Origin: Fidelibacterota bacterium
GTDB taxonomy: Bacteria > Fidelibacterota > Marinisomatia > SCGC-AAA003-L08 > TS1B11
Length of the DNA: 64,000 bases
Assembly: GCA_004124875.1 (NCBI GenBank)
Contig: SCKJ01000003.1
Span: 62,001 to 126,000, forward strand
Direction of reading: 5' to 3'
The position numbers were made by a program, and so were the translations under genes. Within the stretch, counting starts at the first letter, position 1. Each line of letters begins with the position of its first letter. Positions 25,883-36,517 of this stretch are shown here, piece by piece. Under the pieces are notes generated by a model. It had not been told where the DNA came from. It did not search any database and saw only the letters and a program-made list of their open reading frames with translations.

Positions 25883-27112
25883 ATGTATGAATATCTGTTA
25901 ATCGCCATCCGCTCCCTTTCGATCAACAAGCTCCGCTCGGGGATGACCCTGCTCGGTATGGTCATCGGCGTCTGGGCCATTACCAGCATGCAGGGGGTGG
26001 TAAGCGGATTCGACCGCTCCATGGCGGACGAACTCAGCGTCCTGGGTGCGGAAACATTTTTGATTCAAAAATTCCCGCCGATCGTCCTGGGTCATAATTG
26101 GCGAAAATATGCCCGGCGCAAGGATTTCACCTACCAGGACGCCCTTTACCTGCAGGATGTGTTGACGAACATCCGCGCGGCAACGGTGGTCGTGGAGCGT
26201 TACGCCAATACGGTGAAATACCAGGATAAGAAGACATCCCCCAGCGTGAAAGTGGTGGGTACCATGGAAGATTATCTTTCCACCCAGTCTATCGATCTCG
26301 CTGACGGCCGCTTTATCGTGGAGGATGATGTGACCCACTCGCGAAATATCGCCATCATTGGCCGTGATGTCGCCGCGGAACTGTTTCCTTATGAGGACCC
26401 CCTCGACCGGCGCATCGTCATTGGCAATCAGGCTTACCTTGTCGTGGGCATCCTCGATCAGTCGGCCTCAACTTTTGAAGAGTCGGCCGACAATGTGGTG
26501 ATCATGCCCATTACCACCTATGCAAAAGTGTTCACCTCCGGTGGCAGGGGCATGTCCAGCACAAGCCTGGTTGTGCGCGCCTGGGACAGCGAGGCGGTGG
26601 GAACGGTCCTGGATGAAACCGTCGCCGTGTTGCGGATTCGCCGCAATGTGCCTATGGGCGAAGAAAACGATTTCGAAGTGATTACCGCCGAGTCGGTCAT
26701 GAACACCATGTTCAACTTCACCAGTTATATCCGCGTGGCTGCCATCGGTGTGGCCGCAGTTTCACTGCTGGTGGCCGGTATCGGTATCATGAACATTATG
26801 CTGGTGTCGGTAATGGAGCGGACCAAGGAAATCGGCACGCGCAAAGCGGTAGGCGGACGCCGCCGCGATATCCTCATGCAATTCCTCTTCGAGGCTGTAC
26901 TGTTGTCAGAAGTTGGGGCGCTCATCGGCATCCTGTTCGGGATAGCCACCAGCAGATTGCTCTCGCCGGTACTTAATATGGAGGCGTCCGTCCCGGCCTG
27001 GGCCATGATTTCGGCCTTCGGCTACTGCTCGGTCATCGGCATATTTTTTGGCCTCTATCCGGCGAACAAGGCAGCCAAACTCGACCCCATAGAAGCGCTC
27101 CGCTACGAATAG
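25883..27112 (+). CDS. MacB/FtsX-type ABC permease, second of two
   Basis: The 409-residue protein repeats the same architecture (N-terminal helix with GMTLLGMVIGVWAITSMQG, periplasmic domain, three C-terminal helices with GIGIMNIMLVSVMERTKEIG, end [11 protein letters not shown]). Both permeases keep the same terminal motif, but the periplasmic domains differ clearly. ATG directly abuts the previous TAG. It closes the five-gene efflux operon. Confidence 0.9.
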   Translation: MYEYLLIAIRSLSINKLRSGMTLLGMVIGVWAITSMQGVVSGFDRSMADELSVLGAETFLIQKFPPIVLGHNWRKYARRKDFTYQDALYLQDVLTNIRAATVVVERYANTVKYQDKKTSPSVKVVGTMEDYLSTQSIDLADGRFIVEDDVTHSRNIAIIGRDVAAELFPYEDPLDRRIVIGNQAYLVVGILDQSASTFEESADNVVIMPITTYAKVFTSGGRGMSSTSLVVRAWDSEAVGTVLDETVAVLRIRRNVPMGEENDFEVITAESVMNTMFNFTSYIRVAAIGVAAVSLLVAGIGIMNIMLVSVMERTKEIGTRKAVGGRRRDILMQFLFEAVLLSEVGALIGILFGIATSRLLSPVLNMEASVPAWAMISAFGYCSVIGIFFGLYPANKAAKLDPIEALRYE

Positions 27113-27241
27113 ACCGGCCCGCTCCAACTGTGCTTGAGGGAGGTTTATCCCTCGGTTGGTGGCCTTGCTTTCCCACGCTGGTCCCCTGTAATTTCCCGCG
27201 TCAAAAACCGTTCATGGCATGATTATTGTACTGGGCCGAAA

Positions 27242-27583
27242 ATGTCGACCAAACCGACTGTCACACCCGAAGAAATAAAGAAAATTGCGGGCCTGGCAAA
27301 GCTGACCTTGACCGAAGAGCAGTGCCGCCAATACACGAGCCAGATCAATACGATTCTGGATCATATGCAGACGCTGAATAGTATCAATACCGATGGTGTT
27401 GAGCCGCTGGCCCACGTTCTGGAAATTACCAACGTGTTCCGGCCCGACCAGCCCGTTCCGTCCATGCCCCACAGCCAGGCCATTGACAACGCCCCGAAAA
27501 ATGTGACCGGCAGCGGTGCGGAGGCCCCGGCAACCGATGGCGATTTTTTTCTGGTTCCGGGAGTTTTCAGGCCCGACGCATGA
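27242..27583 (+). CDS. gatC: Asp-tRNA(Asn)/Glu-tRNA(Gln) amidotransferase subunit C
   Basis: Start ATG 27242 gives the normal GatC length (113 residues). Conserved features are TPEEIKKIAGLAKLTLTEEQ, the QINTILDHMQTLNSINTDGVEP core and NVFRPDQPVPS, and the C-terminal DGDFFLVPGVF. GatC stabilises GatA and GatB, which convert misacylated Glu-tRNA(Gln) or Asp-tRNA(Asn) to the correct amide. Neither gatA nor gatB is in this window; gatC leads the Kdo operon with an ATGA overlap to kdsB. Confidence 0.9.
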   Translation: MSTKPTVTPEEIKKIAGLAKLTLTEEQCRQYTSQINTILDHMQTLNSINTDGVEPLAHVLEITNVFRPDQPVPSMPHSQAIDNAPKNVTGSGAEAPATDGDFFLVPGVFRPDA

Positions 27584-28311
27584 GCGCCATCGGGATTATT
27601 CCTGCCCGCTACGCATCTACCCGTTTTCCCGGAAAAGCCCTGGCACCTCTGGGCGGTTATCCGCTGGTTCATCACGTCTATGCTGCCGCCATGCAGGCGT
27701 CCTCGCTAACGCACCTGATCATCGCCACGGAGAGCACCAGGGTGGCCGGCGAACTGGCGAAAATTGGCGACAAGGTGGTGCTGACCTCCAAGGATCACCG
27801 CACCGGCACCGACAGGGTTGCGGAGGCGGCCAGGCAGTTTGAGGCTGATCTGGTGCTCAACATTCAGGGCGACGAGCCCCAACTGAGGCCGCAATTGATC
27901 GACGCGCTCGTCGAATTCATGGACGGCCATCCGCAGTTTCGCATGGGCACGATTGCGTCGACTCATCTTTCCGCTGAGGACCGCGGCGATCCGAACGTCG
28001 TCAAGGTGGTCGTATCGGGAGACAGCGCCAGGGCCTTTTACCGGGCAGCTCCTGAGGACCCGCCCCCTGGCCAGGTCATGCGCCATTTGGGCCTTTACGC
28101 GTACCATCGTGATTTTCTCTATCGATTCGCCAGCCACCCGCAGAGTGAAGATGAAATCGAGCAGGGGCTGGAACAACTGCGGGCCTTTGACATGGGGGAG
28201 AAAATCGGTGTGTTGGTCACCGGGTTTGCAGGCCAGGCGGTGGACACCCGGGAGGATCTACTGAAACTCGCCCAAAATTGGAGCAATCCGGATTGGGTGG
28301 AGGTGGCCTGA
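27580..28311 (+). CDS. kdsB: 3-deoxy-manno-octulosonate cytidylyltransferase (CMP-Kdo synthetase)
   Basis: The 243-residue protein has the KdsB motifs IIPARYASTRFPGKALAPLGG (first 20 residues of the fold), SKDHRTGTDRVAEAA and LVLNIQGDEPQLRPQLID, and the HLGLYAYHRDFLYRF segment near the end. It activates Kdo with CTP for transfer to lipid A in the cytoplasm. pyrG, which supplies CTP, follows immediately (TGA-GTG), then kdsA, kdsC and kdsD. Confidence 0.94.
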   Translation: MSAIGIIPARYASTRFPGKALAPLGGYPLVHHVYAAAMQASSLTHLIIATESTRVAGELAKIGDKVVLTSKDHRTGTDRVAEAARQFEADLVLNIQGDEPQLRPQLIDALVEFMDGHPQFRMGTIASTHLSAEDRGDPNVVKVVVSGDSARAFYRAAPEDPPPGQVMRHLGLYAYHRDFLYRFASHPQSEDEIEQGLEQLRAFDMGEKIGVLVTGFAGQAVDTREDLLKLAQNWSNPDWVEVA

Positions 28312-29951
<1,640 letters not shown>

Positions 29952-29952
<1 letters not shown>

Positions 29953-30767
29953 TGCCGACCCTGCAATTTGGCGATGATCTTTTCCCCATCATTGCGGGAC
30001 CTTGCGTCATTGAGTCGGAGGAGCACACCCTCCGTATGGCCGCCGCCCTGGCGCGCATCGCCGACAATCTCGGGGTTGACATCATTTTCAAGACCAGCTT
30101 CGACAAGGCCAACCGAACCTCAGCCGGCGGCTACCGCGGCATCGATCTTGACAGCGCCGTCAAGGTGTTCAGGCGGGTGAAAGCGGAGACGGGTCTGCCG
30201 GTCCTGACCGATGTCCATCTGCCTGACCAGCCTGAGCAATTGCGCGCCGAAGTTGACGTTCTGCAGATTCCCGCGTTCCTCTGCCGCCAATCGGACCTGC
30301 TGCAGGCGGCCGCCGCAACCGGCCTGCCGGTGAACGTAAAAAAGGGCCAGTTCCTCTCGCCGTGGGAGATAGGCGCTGTGCTGGAAAAACTGAAAGCGGG
30401 GGGCGCGAACCGGTATGCCATCACTGAAAGGGGCGCCTCGTTCGGTTACAACAACCTGGTTGTCGACATGCGGGCGATTCCCATCATGCAGGAGCAGGGC
30501 GCGCCGGTCATTTTCGACGCCACCCATTCCGCCCAGCTGCCGGGGTCCCGGGGCGATTCGACCGGAGGCCAGCGGGAGTACATTCCCGCCGTGGCCCGGG
30601 CTGCGGTGGCGGCAGGGGCTGATGGCCTCTTTATGGAGGTCCACGACCAACCTGATAAGGCGCTCAGCGATGCCGCCACCCAGTGGCCACTGGATAAGAC
30701 TGAAGCGCTGTTGAAAGGGCTGCTGGCCTTGCGCCAAACCTATCTCGAGCACAAAATTGATGGATGA
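29952..30767 (+). CDS. kdsA: 3-deoxy-8-phosphooctulonate synthase
   Basis: The 271-residue protein has the KdsA/DAHP-synthase signatures IIAGPCVIESEEHTLRMA, FKTSFDKANRTSAGGYRG, NVKKGQFLSPWE, and FDATHSAQLPGSRGDSTGGQ. It condenses phosphoenolpyruvate with arabinose 5-phosphate. The NVKKGQF version has lysine-rich rather than cysteine metal-ligand features; I do not assign metal dependence. It overlaps kdsC by eight bases. Confidence 0.95.
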
Positions 30768-31308
30768 TGCCCTCGTGCGAAAGGTGAAGAAGGTGAAAGC
30801 CATTTTCTGCGATGTCGATGGCATCCTTACCGACGGCACCATTTATGTCGGCCCGGACCATTACGAGCTGAAGCGCTTTTCAGTCAACGATGGGGTGGGC
30901 GCAGCGCTGGCGAGGTTGGCCGGCATCCCCTTGGCGCTCATTTCAGGCCGCCATTCCGAAGCGACGGTATCGCGAGCTGAGCAGATGCGCATTACCGAAG
31001 TGCACCAGGGATCACTGAATAAAACCGAGCCGTTTCGGGCGCTGCTGAAAAAATTTGAACTTGAGGCCGATGAAGTGGTTTATATCGGTGACGGCTGGAT
31101 CGATCTGCCGGTGATGGAGTTGGCCGGGGTACCTGTTTCGGTGCCTGATGCGCCCGATGTGGTGAAGGACGCGGCCCTGTATATTACCCGGACCAAAGGG
31201 GGCGCTGGAGTGTTGCGGGAAGTGGTGGAATGGGTCCTGGACGCCCAGGGCCGCCTCGATTCGATTATGGCGGTTATGTGGCAGCAGATTTACAAGGCGG
31301 AGCTATGA
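30760..31308 (+). CDS. kdsC: Kdo-8-phosphate phosphatase
   Basis: The ATG at 30760 gives 182 residues. It is a capless HAD phosphatase: the nucleophile motif FCDVDGILTDG (Asp18 and Asp20), SGRHSEATVSRAEQM in motif II, and YIGDGWIDLPVME as the metal-binding motif IV. It removes phosphate from Kdo 8-phosphate, between KdsA and KdsB. The neighbours kdsA and kdsD fix the assignment. Confidence 0.93.
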   Translation: MDDALVRKVKKVKAIFCDVDGILTDGTIYVGPDHYELKRFSVNDGVGAALARLAGIPLALISGRHSEATVSRAEQMRITEVHQGSLNKTEPFRALLKKFELEADEVVYIGDGWIDLPVMELAGVPVSVPDAPDVVKDAALYITRTKGGAGVLREVVEWVLDAQGRLDSIMAVMWQQIYKAEL

Positions 31309-32303
31309 TCTCAGGCGGAAAAAAGGCCAACGTGAACGTGCTGGAAGTGGGCCGCAGAGTGCTGCTCCAGGAAGCCGAAGCGGTCACCGCGCTGGTGGAC
31401 CGCTTAGGCGCCAGCTTCGAAGAGGCCGTTGACCTGATCTTCAGCTGCGCGGGCCGCGTGATCGTGGCCGGCATGGGTAAGTCGGGCCAGATATCGCGCA
31501 CAATTGCCGCCACCCTGGCCAGCACGGGAACACCGGCCCAGTACCTGCATCCCAGCGACGCTCTCCACGGTGATCTGGGGATGGTGGGCCGGGGCGATGT
31601 GCTGCTGGCGGTCTCCAACAGTGGTGAAACCGAAGACCTGCTGAAGCTGCTCCCGTCGCTTAAGTATCTGCAGGTGCCCATGGTCGCCATTCTTGGGCAG
31701 ACCGACTCAAGCCTGGGCCGGGAAGCCGACATTGTTCTGGATGCGTGGGTTGAGCGGGAAGCGTGTCCCATGGACTTGGCCCCCACGACCAGCTCCACGG
31801 CGGCCCTCGCCCTGGGAGACGCTTTGGCCATGGCGCTGCTTGAGCAGCGGGATTTCAGGCCCGAAGATTTTGCCCTGTTTCATCCCGGGGGAGCGTTGGG
31901 TAAAAAATTGCTGACCACCGTTAGCGACCTGATGCATTCAGGCGATGCTCTGCCCCTGGTGGACCTGGGGACGCCCATGGATAACGCCATCGAGCACATG
32001 ACCCTCAAACGTCTCGGAATCACCGGTGTTGTGGATGCATCCGGCCGGCTGGTGGGCGCCTTGACCGACGGCGACCTGCGCCGGGCGCTGGAGAAAGGTG
32101 GCGAGATAAAGGGCGCGCCGGTGGAAAAATTTATGACGCCAAGCCCCAAAGTCATTGATGCCACCGCGCTGGCCATTACCTCGTTAAACCGGATGGAGGA
32201 CCACTCCATTACATCACTATTCATCATCGAATCCGAAGACGAAGGCAAACCTGTCGGGCTGATTCACATCCACGACATCCTGCGCTCGGGCATCAACCGG
32301 TGA
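31305..32303 (+). CDS. kdsD: arabinose-5-phosphate isomerase
   Basis: From ATG 31305 the protein has an SIS domain (VIVAGMGKSGQISRTIAATL, then HPSDALHGDLGMVGRGDVLL and VSNSGETEDLLKLL) and two C-terminal CBS motifs (about residues 205-330, for example GVVDASGRLVGALTDGDLRR). This is the KdsD/KpsF layout; it isomerises ribulose 5-phosphate to arabinose 5-phosphate, the KdsA substrate. ATGA overlaps couple it to kdsC. Confidence 0.93.
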   Translation: MISGGKKANVNVLEVGRRVLLQEAEAVTALVDRLGASFEEAVDLIFSCAGRVIVAGMGKSGQISRTIAATLASTGTPAQYLHPSDALHGDLGMVGRGDVLLAVSNSGETEDLLKLLPSLKYLQVPMVAILGQTDSSLGREADIVLDAWVEREACPMDLAPTTSSTAALALGDALAMALLEQRDFRPEDFALFHPGGALGKKLLTTVSDLMHSGDALPLVDLGTPMDNAIEHMTLKRLGITGVVDASGRLVGALTDGDLRRALEKGGEIKGAPVEKFMTPSPKVIDATALAITSLNRMEDHSITSLFIIESEDEGKPVGLIHIHDILRSGINR

Positions 32304-32854
32304 ACTATCCCCGCAGGCTGCACTATGCGTTGCTCGCGCTGCTGCTCACCGGCGGATGCGGGGACTCAGGGCTAAGCCGCCAGGTGGGCAAAAGCAAGGA
32401 CATGTTTCCCGATCAGGAAAGCTGGGTGAGCAATATCCTGATTTCACGGGATGGTCTGCTGGTGGCCAAGGCCGTCTCCGACAGAATGGTCAAGTATGAC
32501 GCCCAGAATCTCGCGCATCTGTTCGGCAACGTCCGCATTGACTTTTTCAACGCACAGGGCATCCACGTCAGCAAACTCTATTCCGATAGCGCTGATGTGA
32601 ATATGCTTAACAACAATCTGCTGGCGTTCGGCAATGTGGTGATACAGTCCGACAGCGGCCTGGTGCTCAGTACCACGGAGCTCAGCTGGAGCCATGAATA
32701 CAATATGATCGAGTCGAGCGATTCCGTCATGTTTGTCACGCCGCAGCTGGACACGCTGTATGGTGTCGGCTTTGAGTCGGATGTCGATCTGACGCACTGG
32801 AAAATTTATCACCCCTCGGGAGTGACCGGGCGGGAGTTGGTGAATGAATTCTAA
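32300..32854 (+). CDS. lptC: LptC-like lipoprotein of LPS export
   Basis: GTG 32300 overlaps the kdsD stop (GTGA). The 184-residue protein has a lipoprotein signal with lipobox LLTGGC, followed by repeated beta-strand units (KYDAQNLAHLFGNVRIDFFN, VSKLYSDSADVNMLNNNLLA) of the OstA/LptA/LptC jellyroll type. LptC links the LptBFG transporter to the periplasmic LptA bridge. The E. coli protein has a membrane anchor; a lipid anchor is common in the Bacteroidota group. Unlike in proteobacteria, no lptA gene lies between it and lptB. Confidence 0.85.
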   Translation: MNYPRRLHYALLALLLTGGCGDSGLSRQVGKSKDMFPDQESWVSNILISRDGLLVAKAVSDRMVKYDAQNLAHLFGNVRIDFFNAQGIHVSKLYSDSADVNMLNNNLLAFGNVVIQSDSGLVLSTTELSWSHEYNMIESSDSVMFVTPQLDTLYGVGFESDVDLTHWKIYHPSGVTGRELVNEF

Positions 32855-33608
32855 GGCCGCGCCGTCAGACGGCAATGTCCTGAAAGGGAACAATCTCGGC
32901 AAAACCTACGGGCGCAAGTCCGTGGTGCACAACGTTTCACTGGAGGTTCATGCGGGCGAGGTGGTGGGACTGCTGGGTCCTAATGGCGCCGGCAAAACCA
33001 CCACATTTTATATGCTCACGGGCATGATTCGGCCAACATCCGGCACGGTGACCCTGGGGGGCTCCGACATCACCGCGATGCCCATGTACCAGCGCGCCCG
33101 TCTGGGGCTCGGCTATCTGTCGCAGGAGCCGTCGGTCTTTACGCGCCTGTCGGTGGAAGACAATCTTCGTCTTGTGCTGCAGATGAGCGGCCTGACCGAT
33201 GATGAGCAGTCGGAACGGCTGGAGCTGCTGCTGAATGATCTGCGCATAGCGCACCTCCGCAAAAATCGCGCATCAACCTTGTCGGGAGGGGAACGGCGGC
33301 GGACAGAAATCGCCCGCAGCCTGGTGATGGAACCCCACTTCATACTGCTGGACGAACCTTTCGCCGGGGTCGATCCCATTGCTGTGGAAGAGATTCAGCG
33401 CATCATCGTGGAGCTGCGCGCGCGGGGCATCGGTGTGCTGATCACCGACCATAATGTGCGTGAAACCCTCTCCATTACCGACCGGGCCTATCTGCTGTAC
33501 AATGGCGAGCTGATGAAAACCGGCAGCGCAGAAGAACTGGCCAACGACGAAGAGACACGGCGCCTCTACCTGGGCAAAAACTTCAAGCTCGACAAGAAGA
33601 CGGACTGA
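32844..33608 (+). CDS. lptB: LPS export ABC ATPase
   Basis: The 254-residue ATPase shows GPNGAGKTTTFYMLTGMI (Walker A), YLSQEPSVFTRLSVEDNL, the signature LSGGERRRTEIARSL, and ILLDEPFAGVDPIAVEEIQ, which together are diagnostic for LptB (the DEPFAGVDPI segment). It powers extraction of LPS from the inner membrane. It starts within the last codons of lptC and is followed after two bases by rpoN. Confidence 0.95.
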   Translation: MNSKAAPSDGNVLKGNNLGKTYGRKSVVHNVSLEVHAGEVVGLLGPNGAGKTTTFYMLTGMIRPTSGTVTLGGSDITAMPMYQRARLGLGYLSQEPSVFTRLSVEDNLRLVLQMSGLTDDEQSERLELLLNDLRIAHLRKNRASTLSGGERRRTEIARSLVMEPHFILLDEPFAGVDPIAVEEIQRIIVELRARGIGVLITDHNVRETLSITDRAYLLYNGELMKTGSAEELANDEETRRLYLGKNFKLDKKTD

Positions 33609-33610
33609 CC

Positions 33611-34984
33611 GTGCCAACACAGACACTACAGCAGTCGCAGAAGCTGGGGTTGCATCTTTCGCCTCAGCAAATTCTGCAGTCGAGTATTCTGCAGCTCACG
33701 ACGCTCAGGCTGGAGGAACGGATATTAGAGGAGCTGGAGCAGAACCCGGCGCTTGAATTGAATGAGCCGGAGACGACCACCGATGAAAACGAACCCGACG
33801 ACACGGACCAGGATGACATCGATTGGGATGAAATCCTTGACTCTCCCGACGACTATAACACCTCGCGGTTGGAAGATCATTCACGTGAAGATTTCGAGAT
33901 ACAAATTGCCGCCTCCGTGGCCTTTACCGAAAAACTGATGGAGCAACTGGCCGATCACGGCGTGTCCGAACAGGCCCTGGGCATTGCCGAGGAATTGATG
34001 GGCAACTTGAACGGCGAGGGCTACCTGTCGATCGATCCGCTACTCATCGCCGAAAGGTTGGAAATTTCCGAGGAGGCGGTGGAAGATGTGCGGCGGCAGA
34101 TCATGCGCCTGTCCCCGGCCGGAATCGGCGCGCTCGATTTGCGCGAGTGCCTGCTGGCGCAGCTCGAACAGTTGGGCGAAAAGGGCCTGGCGATCATCAT
34201 AGTTGCCGACCATTTTGAAAATTTTGCCAACCGCCGGTACAACCGGGTCATGCAGGCAACGGGCTGTAGTCAGGAGGAGCTCACTCAGGCCATTGAAGTG
34301 ATCTCACGGCTCAATCCCAAGCCTGGCCAGGGAGAGACGACGGTGGCCAACGAATATATCATTCCCGATATTCTCATTGACGAGGTGGATGGGCAGTGGC
34401 TGATTACCCTCAACGACGGCTCGTTGCCGGAGATGTTCGTCAGTCCCACCTATGTTACCATGGCCCGCAGCAAAAAGAATTACGACACGGAAACGCGGCA
34501 GTTTGCCCGCAAAAAGGTGGAGGCGGCGAAGTGGTTTATGCAGGCGGTACTGCAGCGCCGCGAAACGATCAAGCGGGTAATGCGGGCCATACTCGTGCGG
34601 CAGGAAAAATTCTTCCGGCGTGGAGATGGCGCGGGACTGAAGCCGATGGTCCTGCGCGACGTGGCTGAAGATGTGAAGATGGACATTTCGACCATCAGCC
34701 GGGTCACCAACGGCAAGTACGTGCAGACGCCGGTCAACATTTACGAACTGAAGTATTTCTTTACCGAGGGGATGACCACCGAGGAGGGCGAAGAGGTGTC
34801 GACCCGCGAAATCAAGGCGGCGCTGCAGTCCATCATTGGCGATGAAAATAAACGCAGCCCGCTCAATGACGAAAAGCTCGCCTCCCTGCTTAAGGATAAA
34901 GGCTATCCGGTGGCGCGGCGGACGGTGGCTAAATATCGTGAGCAGCTGAAATTCCCCGTGGCCCGCCTGCGCAAGGAAATGTAG
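33611..34984 (+). CDS. rpoN: RNA polymerase sigma-54 factor
   Basis: The 457-residue protein has the three sigma-54 regions: the glutamine-rich activator region (QTLQQSQKLGLHLSPQQILQ), an acidic linker (about residues 50-90), the core-binding domain, and the RpoN box ARRTVAKYREQLKFPV at the end. Sigma-54 needs enhancer-binding ATPases; none is in the window. The lptC-lptB-rpoN order is the same as in many proteobacteria. The methyltransferase gene begins four bases after its stop. Confidence 0.95.
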   Translation: MPTQTLQQSQKLGLHLSPQQILQSSILQLTTLRLEERILEELEQNPALELNEPETTTDENEPDDTDQDDIDWDEILDSPDDYNTSRLEDHSREDFEIQIAASVAFTEKLMEQLADHGVSEQALGIAEELMGNLNGEGYLSIDPLLIAERLEISEEAVEDVRRQIMRLSPAGIGALDLRECLLAQLEQLGEKGLAIIIVADHFENFANRRYNRVMQATGCSQEELTQAIEVISRLNPKPGQGETTVANEYIIPDILIDEVDGQWLITLNDGSLPEMFVSPTYVTMARSKKNYDTETRQFARKKVEAAKWFMQAVLQRRETIKRVMRAILVRQEKFFRRGDGAGLKPMVLRDVAEDVKMDISTISRVTNGKYVQTPVNIYELKYFFTEGMTTEEGEEVSTREIKAALQSIIGDENKRSPLNDEKLASLLKDKGYPVARRTVAKYREQLKFPVARLRKEM

Positions 34985-34988
34985 GCAT

Positions 34989-35945
34989 TTGGCAAAGCTA
35001 AACATCGCGGACAAGTTTTATCCCCAGGCGAACTTGGTAATGTTCCATGGAGACTGTCTTGAAATGCTGGCCGAGACACCTGATGAGAGCATACAACTGG
35101 TTATTACCTCACCGCCCTATAATATTGGTAAGCCCTATGAAGAAAGAATGGATTTAGAAGTATATATAGCTCAACAAAAGGCTGTGATAGAGGAGTGTAC
35201 TAGAGTTCTGAAGCGAGGTGGAAGCTTATGCTGGCAGATCGGAAATTACGTGAAAAGCGGGGCTATAATCCCACTTGACATAAAGCTTTATCCGATATTC
35301 GAAAGTTTGGGATTACATTTGAGAAATCGGATCGTATGGCATTATGGCCACGGCCTCCATGCGAAGAAAAGGTTCTCCGGACGTTACGAGGTGATTTTGT
35401 GGTTCACGAAGGGTGACCGATATACATTTAACCTTGATGCCATTCGAGTCCCCCAAAAGTATCCCCAAAAAAAACATTTCAAGGGCCCGAATAAAGGAGA
35501 GCTGTCAGGTAATCCACTGGGGAAAAACCCTTCTGATGTTTGGGAAATTCCAAACGTGAAGGCAAATCATGTTGAAAAGACTATTCATCCATGCCAATTT
35601 CCTGTTGAACTTGTTGAAAGAATGGTACTATCTCTTACAAATGAAAATGACTGGGTACTAGATCCATTTATGGGCGTGGGTTCGACGGCCATAGCGACGT
35701 TAATGCATAAGCGAAGAGCTATAGGTGCTGAGCTAAGTGATGAATATCTGGCGATAGCTAAGAGGCGGATAAATGATGCCGTAAATGGAAACCTTCGTAT
35801 CCGACCGATTGCGCGGCCAGTTTATGACCCGAATGGCACTGCGAGTAATATACCCCCGCAATACGTAACAATTCCGTTGACTGAGAAGCAATTGAAGGTA
35901 TTTGAACCCAAAGGCAAGTATAAGGCGGGGGCGAAAGATTTATGA
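34989..35945 (+). CDS. DNA methyltransferase of a restriction-modification system (beta class)
   Basis: The TTG start follows rpoN by four bases; the protein has 318 residues. Motif IV (LVITSPPYNIGKPYEE, near residue 40) precedes motif I (DPFMGVGSTAIATLMHKRR, near residue 226), the order of beta-class N4-cytosine or N6-adenine methyltransferases; SPPY is more common in N4-cytosine enzymes. The gene is much more AT-rich than rpoN and hslV. It overlaps the endonuclease gene (ATGA). With a BglII-family partner the target may be a GATC-centred site, but this is inference. Confidence 0.9.
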   Translation: MAKLNIADKFYPQANLVMFHGDCLEMLAETPDESIQLVITSPPYNIGKPYEERMDLEVYIAQQKAVIEECTRVLKRGGSLCWQIGNYVKSGAIIPLDIKLYPIFESLGLHLRNRIVWHYGHGLHAKKRFSGRYEVILWFTKGDRYTFNLDAIRVPQKYPQKKHFKGPNKGELSGNPLGKNPSDVWEIPNVKANHVEKTIHPCQFPVELVERMVLSLTNENDWVLDPFMGVGSTAIATLMHKRRAIGAELSDEYLAIAKRRINDAVNGNLRIRPIARPVYDPNGTASNIPPQYVTIPLTEKQLKVFEPKGKYKAGAKDL

Positions 35946-36487
35946 AAGTTATTTATGAGTATTCTCATTTGGGAGGGTCTGAAATCCTAACAGTCCGATA
36001 CCCTGCAATTGATAAGGAGATATATAAGGCAATTAGTTTAGTTCAGGCAACTAAAACCAAAATAAGCAAAGAGAAGACGATGCGTGGTCGGCGACTGTAT
36101 TCACCTAAAGACATGAATTTTCAATACTCCGAATATTTTGAGAAATTTGGTTTTAAGGAGATGCGCGACACATATACAATAGAAATTCCAGGCTCAGATA
36201 TTTCAATCCGTGGGGCATATAAACAAATTGATTTTGTGAAGAAAAATGTGCTTGTGGAGGTGCAGTTTGGGAAATACGCATTTATGTTTTACGATATGGC
36301 AAAGTTTCAGTATTTTTATAATGAGAACAAAGCTGAAGTGGGTGTGGAGATAGTTCCCAGTCATACACTCCAAAAACAAATGTCAAGCGGAGTTTCTTAT
36401 GGAGAGCAACTTGTGTATGACATCGAAAGATTAAAGCGACATTTTCCTGCTGTTCCAGTGAAAATTCTTCTAGTTGACGCTGACTAA
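35942..36487 (+). CDS. type II restriction endonuclease, BglII/BstYI family
   Basis: The 181-residue protein carries the family block QIDFVKKNVLVEVQFGKYAF and MFYDMAKFQYFYNENKAEVG, which includes the acidic and ExQ-type catalytic residues (DFVKK...VEVQ), then IVPSHTLQKQMSSGVSYGEQ. BglII-family enzymes cut A/GATCT-like or R/GATCY sites. Its size matches BstYI and BglII (about 200 residues). It is cotranscribed with the methyltransferase, is AT-rich, and lies in the otherwise housekeeping rpoN-hslV interval, so the pair was almost certainly acquired horizontally. No control (C) protein is seen. Confidence 0.85.
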   Translation: MKVIYEYSHLGGSEILTVRYPAIDKEIYKAISLVQATKTKISKEKTMRGRRLYSPKDMNFQYSEYFEKFGFKEMRDTYTIEIPGSDISIRGAYKQIDFVKKNVLVEVQFGKYAFMFYDMAKFQYFYNENKAEVGVEIVPSHTLQKQMSSGVSYGEQLVYDIERLKRHFPAVPVKILLVDAD

Positions 36488-36517
36488 ACACAAATATGTT
36501 TAAGGAATGATATAGAT

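Noticed and set aside
27136-27153. GAGGGA/TCCCTC hairpin upstream of gatC, considered as an attenuator
   Set aside because: Short stem, no competing structure or leader peptide seen; likely chance in GC-rich DNA.
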